Assembly (NCBI GenBank): GCA_015680685.1
Contig: MNCI01036469.1
Coordinates: forward strand, 707,555-771,554
Direction: 5' to 3'
From: Gnetum montanum
Taxonomy: Eukaryota; Streptophyta; Gnetopsida; Gnetales; Gnetaceae
DNA: 64,000 nucleotides
This document shows positions 9,365 through 21,259 of this stretch, in pieces. The translations under genes were made by a program, and so were the position numbers. Below the pieces are notes generated by a model. That model ran no database searches. It was not told where the DNA came from and worked only from the letters and a program-made list of their open reading frames with translations. Each line of letters opens with the position of its first letter. Position 1 is the first letter of the stretch.

Positions 9365-11540
9365 TTTCAATCAACAAGGATTTGAAATTATTAGCGTGTT
9401 CCTATCAATTTTTGGTATTTTTCTACCTTTTTCATACCCTTGGTTAGATCAAGTTCTTGTCATATTATGATTGTAGAGTTAGAAAAAATTGCAAAAAAGG
9501 AACCCCTTAGGTGTTATATCTTTTAGTTACTTATGAAATTTTTCTTGTTTTCTTGCTTATTATGGCCTAAAATAGTTAATATAGTCTATTAGGAGTACTA
9601 TTTGAGTCTTTCTAGCCTTAGTTCTTATTATCTTTTTGTACTTACCCTTTATAGTATCTTCCAAGCCTCAAGAATTTTTGGCTCAAATTTTCAAATTTTG
9701 GTATGGTTATATAACCCACCCCTCCTTCCCCCCATGACTAAGTTGAGTGCTCTAAGAGCAACAAGATTTAAGAATTTTGGAAGTTGGAGCTACAAGGATG
9801 AAGTTATGGCCTTTGGAAGCTAGTGTGCAATAGGGTTGAAAAAAACTACAAAACTTCTCTTGCTACAAATGAGAGAAATGAAAAATTTCACCAACTCCCA
9901 TGCATATATATATGAGTTTTTATATGCATGACATCATAGATCATACATTGTAGATACAACATCATAATTATGACATCATTGTTAAAAAGTTCAAATTTTT
10001 TATTGATTTTTCTTGGAAAAAAATGAGTCAAATGGAATGTCTGGAAGATGGCAAGCTTGTCTAGAGAGTCTTGGGCCATTAATGAGGCATAGTTTTTGCA
10101 AATTAAAGTTCATGAAGAAGGAATCTTAGGCGACAAAAGTTTATGGTATGGATAAGAAATGGATAATGAATTTCTAATGTATGGATAGATTATTAGAGAT
10201 CACAGAAAGTATTTGTTAGATTTTGAATGATCTTGGAAGGCACAAGATGATGTGGAATTACTTAGTGAGTATGAAATACAAGAGTTATATAAGTGGGTCC
10301 TTCCCAACATAGGCTCTAGCCCTTAGTGCCCTTGTATAACCATGCCTAAAGTGTCCTTAGGCACTCAAGGAGTTGAATGTAAGACATACTTGTCTAGTAA
10401 AACACACATGTTAGTATCGCTAGATTGGAAACATAATGCTATATTATACAAAACCACAAGTTATGATTAAATATACAATGAGGTGGCATGAACTAAAGAA
10501 GGGATTGTTGAATTTGGAACGTGAGGTATCTAACCATAGGCATAATGAATTCTTGTGTTTTATTAGTGGTTAAAGTAATCATTATCCTTTCTGTCCAAGA
10601 TTCAAACCAAGTCCATACCACATTTTAGTGACATCACATTGTTTCATCTCTTGGAATTACAACTGTAAGACTACCACTTGTTGAAGGAGTATCATCACTT
10701 GGCGTATTATCCAAGGAAGGAGTTTATTCATGGTACTTTTTAAAATAAAATTAGATTTTTGAGAAGTTGCCTACCTTCAGGCATGGGTAACATGTCTTTC
10801 CAATGGGACTCCTAGAAATTTATTTTGTGCTCTTTTATTTTTATCTGTGTCAACCTTACCAGAGGACTACCTTCAGGCATGGGCAACATGTCTTTCTAGT
10901 GACATGGTAAGACAACATTATTTTACTCTTACTCCCATTTTTTGTTAGATCGACAAGGATATAATACAACCTTAGCAACATGATAGAACATACAAAAGTA
11001 ATCCAAGAGAGTCCAGAAATCCCCTTGATGTTACACCCTTTGCATTCCCACTTGGTTCTTCACTATTCTATCTAGGCATAATGATCACAGGTTTATTCTT
11101 AGTTTTATTATGAAAAGAATATCATTATGGCCATGGTAAGAACCTCTTATTATTGAAATGGGTGGATGGATGGTGTGGTATCACTGTATAGATAATCAGT
11201 TCCTTATGATTGATAATATAGAGAAATCTTCACCGTATTGGAACTACATCTTGCCTTATTTGATGTGTTTTATTGAACATTGACAAAAATATGTACAAGT
11301 AAGAATAATAGAAAAGTATAGAAAAAAATTATAAAAGATATCAAGAATTGCAAAGATACTAAGAATGAAAGATTATCAAAGAATATGAAAAATTTAAGAA
11401 ATGAAAAAGTATACAAGAATGCGAAGATATTAAAGAATATGAAAAAGTATTAAGAAAAGAAAAAGGTATAATAAAAAATTATAAACCACAAAAAAGTAGA
11501 AAACAAAAAAGTTAAAAAGCACTTGTTAATTCCTAAGTCA
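9365..11540 (-). other. Element A non-coding spacer
   Basis: This aligns by eye with the spacers of B (28390-30660), C (33540-34628) and D (19143-21260). Shared landmarks include AGTGGGTCCTTCCC at about 10290 and GGCATGGGTAACATG at about 10780. It becomes A-rich at its right end. A TATA-like stretch on the minus strand near 9905 lies upstream of the extra ORF. No long reading frame is seen. Confidence 0.6.
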
Positions 11541-13960
11541 CGATAAGGCCTCTCCCTATAATTGAACTAATGGGCGAGTGTTTGGAAAATGCACCCTAGG
11601 TCCCTTGGATCATACACTTGAGGTTTCTCACTTATCATCCTTAGTGAATTATTTTTTTAGTTATTGTCCCATGTAATCTCTTAATGATAACTGAATTTTA
11701 ATCCTCTAAGTCCTTAGTTCCTCTTTCTATTGATGTATGATTATGGTGTAATAGTTCCTTTTGTGAGCTCTTAGTTCAAGGCATTTTCTTAGAATAGGAG
11801 TTAATAAGTGGTTCAAATGTTTTCATACATGTTTTAGATGATCGAAAGTTCTTAGTTATTGGCCATTAGGTGCCTTTTGGTTTAGTTGCCCCTCCTCTCT
11901 CTTGTGCATACACTTGTTTTTCACATTTTTTGTGGACTGGTGTAATGATTGTGTTGACATTCTGAAAGGTCAGTCCACAACTACATCCTTATTTTTGAGT
12001 AGTAATGCATGAAATTGCCTATCTCTCTGTAGTGATATGTTCGTATGTTATGTTTTGCACTAGAGTAGTAACGGGTGTTGGCCCTTGTGTAGGATTGGAA
12101 GACATTATTTTGGTGAGGATGGGTGTTGCACTTGGCTGGCCTTGTGCTAGTTTTGATGAGTTAGTAGGTCTATGAGTTTTATGCCCATGTGAAGAAACTA
12201 TTCTAAAGAAAGAATGTTTCCAAGACTTTTGTTAAGATCTACTAACATTATCATTTACATGTATGTTCACTACACAAGTGACATTATTTCATTGATGTTG
12301 TGGTGCTAATCCTTCCTATGTTGTTGGTGGTGACATATGGTGGAGGAAAGTATGAGAATATTAAGGATGTTGCGGAGGATAAGAGGTTTGAGATGGTGAT
12401 TCCATAGGAGATGCTATGGATTGATGATATTCGAGAGAGTGATAGTAGTGATTCAAGGTAGAGGAAGTAGTACCATTTGGAGAAATAGGTTGTTGAACAT
12501 AGTAATCATATAGGCTTGGCTAGCAATAAGGGTATTGTTGGTTTATTGATGGCATCTCCCACGACTGTGGGTTTTTGCCACTGTGGTTGATAGTAGTGTT
12601 GAGGCTAATAGGAAGTCCCACTAGAATAGTATGATTGGTGGTAGGACTGTCTATAATTTTCTTGCGAGTAAGGTAATTTCCTAGACATTTTCTTTTGTAC
12701 AAACTTGGGATTCAAAGAAAAAGCCCCAAACTCATGTAGATGTAACATAACTGGGCAATAGCCCTTTGGATGGTTGTATTGGTAGATGTTACATTCATTA
12801 TCATCTTCTATATTTGAGTTCGAAACCTCTTCTACTATGGTCATTTTTCCTTTTTGCCAATAAGTGTTCCTACTTGTTTCACTGGTCTTTTTCCTCTTCT
12901 TGTTTTGATCACTCAATTCTTTTTGCGCTACCTTCTCCCCTATGGTTTTTAAGTAGGTTGTAACTTTTTCATTCATCAACTTCCACATCTTATCTACCCT
13001 TGCTTCAATCTTAACGATAGCCTTTTGTATTGGCAACGTCTATTGTGAAATCAACTCGTTGAGAGCTTCCCCTTTTTCCTTATCATACATATGGACTTCT
13101 CTTGTTTGAAGAGTTGAGTCTTGGTTATATTCCTCTCCCTTTTACATAACTCTCCTTCTTCTTTTGCCATCTATTCAACTAGCCTTTGTATTTGATGAAA
13201 CTTTAATTTAGATAATCACCCTTGAGCATAGATCCTAAGGGTCTTTCTCATTGGGGTACGAAGCCCATCTATGATGTAGAGAAGCTATTCTTTTTGAAAA
13301 AACCCATGGCCTAGACATCTATGTAGTAGAGAATAGTATCTTTCCAAGGCCATATCCAAGGGTTCATGATTTTCTTGATTCCACCCTTGGATTTGTTTTC
13401 TTAAATTGGACACTTTCTTGTAGGTTTGGTATTTCACATTGAAGAGCTCAAGCATTGTGGATCATTGGTGGATTGAATCTAGCTCCAACAATCTATACCA
13501 ACTTTTAGCTTCTTCTATTAGTGTCCTAGGAAATAGCATAAGCTTTCGCCACTTACTCTTGATGTTTTGTAAGGTGCAAGCATCATAGAAGGCTTGTAAA
13601 TGACGTTGTGGGTTAGAATTATAGCCACCCTCAAATATGGGAATGTTATCCATAGAAACTATTTTGATGCAACTTTCCCTTTGATGCTTATGGGGTATTT
13701 TAATTGCCTCCATTATCTGCATAATGCTCCTAGTAGCCAACAAGGGTTCATCATCATTAGACATGTCGTGGTGATGCCTTCTATTTTTATTTGTCTGATT
13801 ATGATGATCTCATCTATGCTCACTTTAATGATCTCGTCTATTTCTACTTTTATCTTCATCTTGATCCCTATTTCTATACCTACATTCATCCTCATCAGAA
13901 CTAGATGTGGAAGAGGAAGAGGAAGATGTTGAATTAGGAGAATTACCATGGCTACTTGAT
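11541..13960 (-). pseudogene. Element A gag, decayed
   Basis: The best part of gag lies at 13764-13462 (NDDEPLLATRSIMQIMEAIK..., then DACTLQNIKSKWRKLMLFPR) and matches the N-terminal gag domain of B and C. Farther on, 13036-12605 keeps ECNIYQYNHPKGYCP. This is the zinc-knuckle-like motif, with its second Cys changed to Tyr relative to element C (CNICLYNHPKGQC). A Pro/Ser/Gln-rich tail follows to about 11900. Several stop codons interrupt the frame. The protein would form the virus-like particle and bind RNA; this copy cannot make it intact. Confidence 0.7.
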
Positions 13961-15375
13961 GAGCTAGGCAAAATTTGGTGTTGGATACCTTTAAAATTTA
14001 TTTTCTTTTTTATTTCGTTGCAAAACTTATCACCTTGTCTATGACTGACCTGTGAGTCGTATCCTGTGGAGGAACAGTTAAAAAGTCAAAGAAATCATCA
14101 AGACAATAAACAATTAGAATTGAATCCAAATAAATTCCATACTTATGCCTATCACTCATAAGTAAAATTATATACATTTATCCTAAATTCTAATCATAAG
14201 TTCAAGAATAAAGATTTATAATTAAATCAAATTGGAGTTATAATTTGAAGATTACAAAGGAGGCCTGCCTAAATTGCAATCCTGCTCTGCTGTCTCCATA
14301 ATGCAGCAATTTGATTGTAAGTTGCAAGAATTGCCACAAGGCTCAACAAATCCTTAATAAATCTCAAGCATAATTCATTCCAATATGACATGAAATTTAC
14401 TGGTATCAACTCCTTCTTCTTGTTTCCTCAACAGACTTGAATTTTCTTTTAGTGTGTATGCATAATCCCTTTTGTTCCTTCCAAAGAAAATTAAATTTTT
14501 TGGTGCCTGATAAATCTTTTTTTATACTACCACCAGGTGTAAAAATAAATATTAAAATAATATCTGGGTATTGCAAAACCCAATACTCATCCGTAAAAAT
14601 TGGTACTCCTACCAATCTTGGCTTTTTTTAATGTTTTAAATTAAAAGACGCATTGTGATGCTCCATGCATTCATCCAAGAAGAAAATAAATCTACAAAAT
14701 TCTCTGCCATGGTCTTCGCTAACACCTTATCCTCATCAATCTCCACCATGCCATTGTCTACACTGATGTTTAAAAATAAATATTTTAATAATAAATAGAT
14801 ATGGAAAAATTTGGTACTAATCCATTATTTTTGATGCAAGTGCCAAATCTAATTTTTTGCCATTTTAGTTTTACTTATTCTTGTTATTATGAATTTGCTA
14901 GAAACGGTGGGAGAGACATTGCAAAAATGAAGAAGATAAANNNNNNNNNNNNNNNNNNNNNNNNNNNNNNNNNNNNNNNNNNNTCAACACTACTATATTT
15001 TCCCCTTTGGTCCCTTGATCTACCTCTTGGTTTGGAGGAGGTCCAAGGCCTTGAGGCCCTCTTATTCTAGGACTTACTCCATCTCCTCTAGGATTGTCTA
15101 CATTAGTTGAATGTAGTCTTTGAGTGTAGTAAGGGTCTAAATGAGCATAGGAAACCCTTGCTTTTGGTTGTTTACTCCAGTTTTCCTTAGTATAGATCCT
15201 ATCATTTTCCTACAAATGTTCTCATCATAAGATGCATTATTGGTCCTATGTGAAGAAGACATGGTTTTACTTAATAATGTGTGTGTCTTAAAATATTAAT
15301 ATTTTCTAAAAGATAGATCGTTAATATGTTTAAAGTGATAATGTATAATATAACTAATCTAGATAACTAGCACCA
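13961..15375 (-). other. Element A leader, with gap 14941-14983
   Basis: Untranslated region between the primer site and gag on the minus strand, including a 43-base run of N. No conserved reading frame is visible. Confidence 0.5.
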
Positions 15376-15393
15376 TCTTCGACAATGGCACCA
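15376..15393 (-). promoter_or_regulatory. Primer binding site of element A
   Basis: On the minus strand this reads TGGTGCCATTGTCGAAGA. It is a degenerate version of the tRNA-Asp primer site and sits one base from the LTR end. Confidence 0.7.
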
Positions 15394-15394
15394 A

Positions 15395-16304
15395 TGATGA
15401 GTGGTAGGTATCTCCTATGTCTAACCATATGAATCACAAGAGTTCACGCATGATCTAGTCAAATTCCTTAGATGGGACTAGTTGTGACATCTAGATTCTC
15501 AAGCATTTATCATAGGACGCTGTCTTCCTACTTGGACTAGTGGTAGCTTTGTCACATATGGTTTAGTTCAAAATGAGGCATATGATAATTGATGTTATTA
15601 GGCCTTTATTACTCCTAGCAAAAAACATAATTAGGAATGAAATTTAGTCCCAAGTCTAAGTAATGATAGTAAGGGAAATGTACTCTAGCCTAAAGTAATG
15701 AACATCCAATCCTAGCTTACCATACATGTCTTTGGCTCATGTAATCACTATTGGGTTATTAAGCGTTATGCCATTAAGTGAACCAAGCTATAACACTACT
15801 GGGATTACCAAACAATTACACTTAAACATTCAAAACTAGTTGTACTCATTCCACTTTACTAATGAATAAGAAAGTAAATTACTTGGAATTGTAAATGATT
15901 AAACTAAGAAAATAGTAAAAACTATGCTAAGTAAAACAATAAAACTAAGTGGATGCTGTTATGATGAAAAAAAATCTCAATCTTTATTTCTAGACATGAA
16001 CTATGCCCAAGTACACTTCACTCGAATAAAGATTATGTACAATTGCTCAACACCACATTGCAGGAATTCGCTTTATTGTGAAAGCTATGAAAATAAACTG
16101 TAAGAGTCTACCTAAGGATGGAATGAAAAGTTATTTGGATCATGCCCCAAGTATTATATTTATAGGCAGGCATGCATCTCACAATATTGGATATTCGATG
16201 ATGTAGCATGTGCTCTAATATTGGGGCTAAGATATTGGGTATTTGATATTGGATATTGGATATTGGGTATCCAATATTTTAGCCTATGAAAACATGATTT
16301 ATCA
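15395..16304 (-). mobile_element. 5' LTR of element A
   Basis: This 910-bp LTR starts TGATGAG and ends TTTATCA. It is followed by AAAAT, the right copy of the target duplication. It aligns over its length with the 3' LTR at 7944-8842. The two copies are visibly diverged, so the insertion is old. Confidence 0.85.
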
Positions 16305-19142
16305 AAAATCAAACAGTCCCAGGTGATGAAGGTTCTTGAGGTTTCGAAACACCTTCTCCTACCTCTGGTGCATGTGGCTATTGTGGTTGATGCTATGGTT
16401 ATGGATGTCTAGCTGTAGCTGCAACTTCTAGTAGAAGATGGAAAGCATCCAGTAATGCTTTCATCTTCTCCTCCTTACTCTTGGGATCATACATAGTCCA
16501 TGTAGCATCACCAATGTGGGCCAGTATGGGAACATCCCAAAGACAAAGTATTACAGGGAACAACTCCTTGACATTAACAAACTAGGTAGTGAATTGTTTG
16601 CATTCAATGTTGAATGCCCTGATTGCATTTTATAGCTCATGGTAGTCATTCATTCTTTTGAGTAGGTTCTTTACTATTGATCTTTGATTAGCAAACTTTT
16701 CCTTGAGAACCTCAAGTTCAGCATTGGCTATTTCCAACTTCTATTTTGTTTCTTTGTGGTACTTAAAATCAGCCTTATATAGAAGGTAAGAGCTAACCAC
16801 TTGTTTCTTCAATTCTTACCTTGGCCTTCTGATGGTTAACATTGCCAAGTTTGAGTAATAGAAGTTGGAAAGCTCCATGTACTCCATTATTTTCTTGATT
16901 TGTATCTCCTTGAGGTGAATGTTAGCTTTGTTGTACTCATTTAGTCCATTAAAGATGGGCTACCATATGTCACCTCCTTGTTGGAGCTACTAGAGGGTCT
17001 CATTCACCTTCACCTTTAGCAGTTGGATATGTTTTTTGTTTATATCCTTTTGCAAGCCAACCTAGTTCCTATAATGGTTCTTGACACTTTTTAATTTGAG
17101 GGCCTCATTTTTTCAGGTGGCAATGTCAATTGCAAACTTCTAATGAAGGGAATGCACCTCCTCCATCGAGAGATTTTGATTTTCCGCAGTCAAACTTTTG
17201 AATTTAGTGTTCACCCTAGCAAGTTGCTCCTACTATTATTGGATAAATTTTCCCATTTAATCCTTTTGCATCTCAACATTTCATAGGTGATGGTTCTTCT
17301 AGGTTAGCTTGACGTTCTCCTAGCAAATCTTCAACAAATCCTTTCGAATGTTGTATGTAGTAGCATTTGCTAAGGATTAATCAAAGATTGTCGATTGCTT
17401 CACATACTTGGCCTCTTGAAGTTTTACCTAAAGCTATTGTAAAGCTTCATCTCATGCTATGTTCTAGCGAAGTACAGTGGGATCAGCGAGGTGGGATTTT
17501 AGTTCCATAACCTCAATAGCCAATCACCGATTCTACTCTATGGCTACATCAAGTTAGGAATTGGCAATGAGGACCTTGACCCTAGCCTCAAGTAGCTTCA
17601 ATTGGTTTGCTGAAATGGTTTCTAGGATATTAAAGATATCCAGAATTAGTTGCATGGTTCCTACCAATCGGTCTAGCAACTCCTCATGCAAGGCTACACT
17701 AAATTTTTCACTTCTTGCTCCTGCAGATACCTACACATCTGTGAGTGTAGCAACAGATGGTATAGATGCCATAGGGAATTAAGTGCATCAACCACTTTAT
17801 CAATGATCACCTTTGTCATTGTTTCCTATCCTTGGTGCTACATCACTAGAATAGTTGTTCCATTGCCATCCTCCAAGTGCACCGAAAAGGTAGTGGGATT
17901 CCTAGAGATTTCTGGGAATTTTTGCTGTTGAGAGAGGGACATAGTTAGATCTTGAGTGCTAGGATTCAATCTTATGAACACTTGCATTCTTTGAGTAGAA
18001 AACACTAATGTCAAATCCTCCATATTTTTGATTGATCATGCCACCTTGTTGAGATGACTCAATGCTTGCCTATAGATAGAGGGTTCACCAACACTCAACC
18101 TTGCCTATTGCTACTGTAGGAGTTGCTCCTAGAGTTCATGCATGCACTCAATGATAGTGTGGAACTTCAATGTTGATTGTTCATGAATGGGTGGTGGTGG
18201 TATTTGCTCCTCTTGCAGCATCATTTCTACCTAAGAGGTACCAAGAGCATATATGATGTTATCATTGAAATAACAAACTATTCCTTCCCTTTTGCATAAT
18301 TTTTGGATGAGACATGAAAAGGGGATTACCTTCCTCTCACATTCGTTTTCTTTGAATCGCTTCTTTATCTTAAGATAGATTAGCTATAGGAGGTTGATAG
18401 GAAATTTCCTAGTCAGAGTAGTGCACACAGGGGTAGAAAAGGCTATCACCTTGCTGGGCCTCATTGTCGGATTGAGGTGGTAGGCTTCCATCTTGAAATA
18501 TGCATGGTTTGCCATTATGAAGGCACCGTACTACTTACGATCAACTCCATAGCATTGCTGGACCCACTCCCTTTTAACCTCTAGGTTTGATTGCATTGAA
18601 ATTTCTTCCAAGGTTGCCCCAGTTTCTAGTAACCTAAGGGTCTCAGAAATGACCTTCATTAAGTAGGACACATAAATGTCCCTGATCTTTATAGTGGCAT
18701 AGCCCTACCTATTATTCTAGAAGAGATATATTTCTCCCATGTACCATTCTTCATTGGAAGTAAGAATGGGCCATATGGAAGAAGTTTGAATTTGAGCTTT
18801 GATGTCTTATGGGGCAAACTTCAAGAAAGATTTAAAGTTTAGTTCAGGAAGAACTACTTTTTAGATCTTCTTGGACTTGATTTACCTCAAGCAAGCCTAT
18901 GTTAGAGTGACCTCAAGGTTTGGTCTTGGTTTGAGTGTCTCGTCCTAGTGGAACTACTCTATTTTAGCTTCCATAATGTGTTGAATAGATTCCACTTTAG
19001 GGTCCTCCCAAAGAGGTTCCATTGCATGTCTTGATTGCCTACTCCTTGGATGGCTCTACTTCCTAACCTTTCCAATTTTAGGCTACTTATTCCTTGGTTG
19101 GGATGGTCCTGCTTCCTACAGATGCTTAGGTCTAGGTGCCAT
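16305..19142 (-). pseudogene. Element D extra ORF (gypsy-type, between pol and 3' LTR)
   Basis: The minus-strand ATG at 19142 opens a frame (MAPRPKHL...) that I followed for about 300 codons without a frameshift; it is broken only by TAG codons. Recognisable stretches are PELNFKSFLKFAP, NEEWYMGEIYLF and VIPFSCLIQKLCKREGI. The last has the form FPxLIxxLC seen in the extra ORFs of plant Athila/Tat-like Gypsy elements. A later piece (18023-17838) is rich in Gln and Ser. It lies downstream of pol in sense orientation and is interrupted by element A at 16305. The function of these extra ORFs is not established. Confidence 0.7.
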
Positions 19143-21259
19143 CTATAATCACAACATGACCAAGGATTAGCATTTGATGTATAACTTAGAACATTTAGTT
19201 ACCTTGTCTCTTGGATTAGTTTTACTTGGCTAAGTTGTCATCATGGTAGATTAATCATTTTAATGTTATTTTATTATTATTTTTAATCTAATGGCTAATA
19301 GAGTTTCTTGGACAAGGTTTAACTCTCATTAATTGGTGATTTTAATATTATTTTATTGGTTAAACCTTGTGGGAGTTACAAAATTTCAGAAAAAACTTTC
19401 ATTAGAAACCTAAGGTTTATGGCCCCCATGATGTAGATCTCACCTTCGATAGCTGTAGTAACAAAGATTGAGGTTAATCAAAAAGTTGTATGAGAGTTAT
19501 GGGCTTTGAAAGGTTCTGGGCTTTGAAAACTACAAAAACTCATTTATTGTTTGGAAGCAAATGGAAAATTTTTTAAAAGTATCTTACTATATTTATAAAC
19601 TTTTATGATTATGTTGATGGGATCCCGTATATGGGGTTGCATCAACACGAGGGGCTACGTTGATGGGATTCCACTGATGTAACCAAAAGACAAAATTTTT
19701 CCTTTGAGAATTTGAAGAAAAATAAAGAGTTTTTGCAAAAAATTGGAGTTCATAGAGACCCAGAAAGGCCAGCAACATGAAGAAATGCTCAAAGAGAGCT
19801 AGATATTCCACAAAAAGGAGATTTTATTGGGAGAATGACTGGAGAAAAATTTAAAAAGGAATGCAAAATTGGATGCAATTAATGTGGAGCATGAATGATT
19901 TGAATGTGAAAATGTCTAAGGGATGAAGAACTTAACTAGCCTAACCAAGGAGTATGCAAGTGGGTCCTTCCCATATCAAGTTCATGCCCTTAATGCCCTT
20001 GCATGACCTCAAATCAAGGAGTTCATGGACCCCATCGGTGATGAATGGTTATAGAAAGTTAAGGACTAAATCCTGTAAGAAACTATCTAAGAATTTTAAC
20101 ACATCAAACTAAGACATCGAATAAGACATGAAAAATGACATTGAGGTGAGGTATGGAAAGCATAGGTTGATGTAGTGAAGAACAAAATGGAGTCTTGTAT
20201 CATGGTTACATGAAGTCCTTTGTGGATTTTGTGATTAAGATGACCCTATAACATTCACCCTTAGTCTAAATCAAAACAAATAACTTTTAGTGACTTCGCA
20301 TCAACACTCTAGGACTAGTACATTCCCTTGAGGCACAAGAATATCCCCACAAATCAAACACCATTTCTAAAAGAGAAGAAAAGAGAAGCATGAAGTGAGA
20401 TGAACCTTAGTTAGAGGGGACCTTTAGGCATGGATAGCGTATCTTTCTAGTCCCATAACTAGTGCTTATAGCCTGTTATTTCATCTAAGGAGTGTGCTTT
20501 GAATTCCCATTATTGTTTTTTGTTTTTGCATTTTCTATTTTTGTGTGTTTTTGAAGGAAACCACACCATGTAAAGATTTTTAGCTTCCTATTATTGGTCT
20601 ACAACAGAATGGTGAGAAATCCATGGAAACACTCATGTACCCAAGAGGGTAGGTAAGTACAAAGAACATCAAATCCTCTTGAAGTCACATCCTTATCTAT
20701 CCATTTAATACTTCCCAAGTTTGGAAACTACCAAGGTCACAAGTTCGTTACAAGTTTCATTTAAGAAGGGACTGCATATTTCCAAAATGAGGGAACATCA
20801 TAGAGTTTTATGGATGGGTGGATGATGTGGAATCACTACTTATTATCATGAAAAAAAAAACCATGTCTTGGTTATCAATACCAAAATTCAAAGATAGAAT
20901 TTAGACATTAGCAATCAAATAACATTATAGTACAAATGACCATCAATCAACAACTAGAGTTGCACTTAATCTAGGTAGCAATAAAGAAAAAAAAAATAAC
21001 ATAAGGAAAGCATTAGAAAAATTTAAATGAAATAAAGTAAAATATAGAAGAAACTATAAAATATTTAAGAAAGAAAAAATGTACTAAATATGATGTAAAT
21101 TTTTTTTTGAAAAACATAAAAAATAAAAAACTAAGGAGCCACTTTGATTGATTAGCATTGATTGATAACAAAAACTAGTTAGTAACTTTTTGTACATAAT
21201 CTCATAGAGAGAGTAACCAATAGGAATTTTCCAAGTGGAGTAGTAGGCCCAGAGGGCAT
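19143..21259 (-). other. Element D non-coding spacer with U3-like motifs
   Basis: Spacer between integrase and the extra ORF, shared with A, B and C. At 19600-19680 it contains GGCTACGTTGATGGGATT and ATGTTGATGGGAT, near copies of motifs at the U3 end of the D LTR (7612-7698). A TATA-like TATAAATA on the minus strand follows (about 19590). This could be an internal promoter for the extra ORF. Confidence 0.55.

Larger units (their letters stand above)
7944..16304 (-). mobile_element. Element A: complete but pol-less Gypsy element
   Basis: Both LTRs (15395-16304 and 7944-8842) are present, along with a tRNA-Asp-type primer site at 15376-15393. The 5-bp target duplication AAAAT occurs at 7939-7943 and 16305-16309, so the boundaries are exact: 8.36 kb including one small gap. 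On the minus strand the order is 5' LTR, leader, gag, spacer, shortened extra ORF, 3' LTR. I found no reverse transcriptase, RNase H, integrase or protease signature. Its gag-to-spacer junction near 11540 matches the one in element B near 30660, which argues that pol was lost before either copy inserted. It resembles the TR-GAG type of non-autonomous element. Confidence 0.85.
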
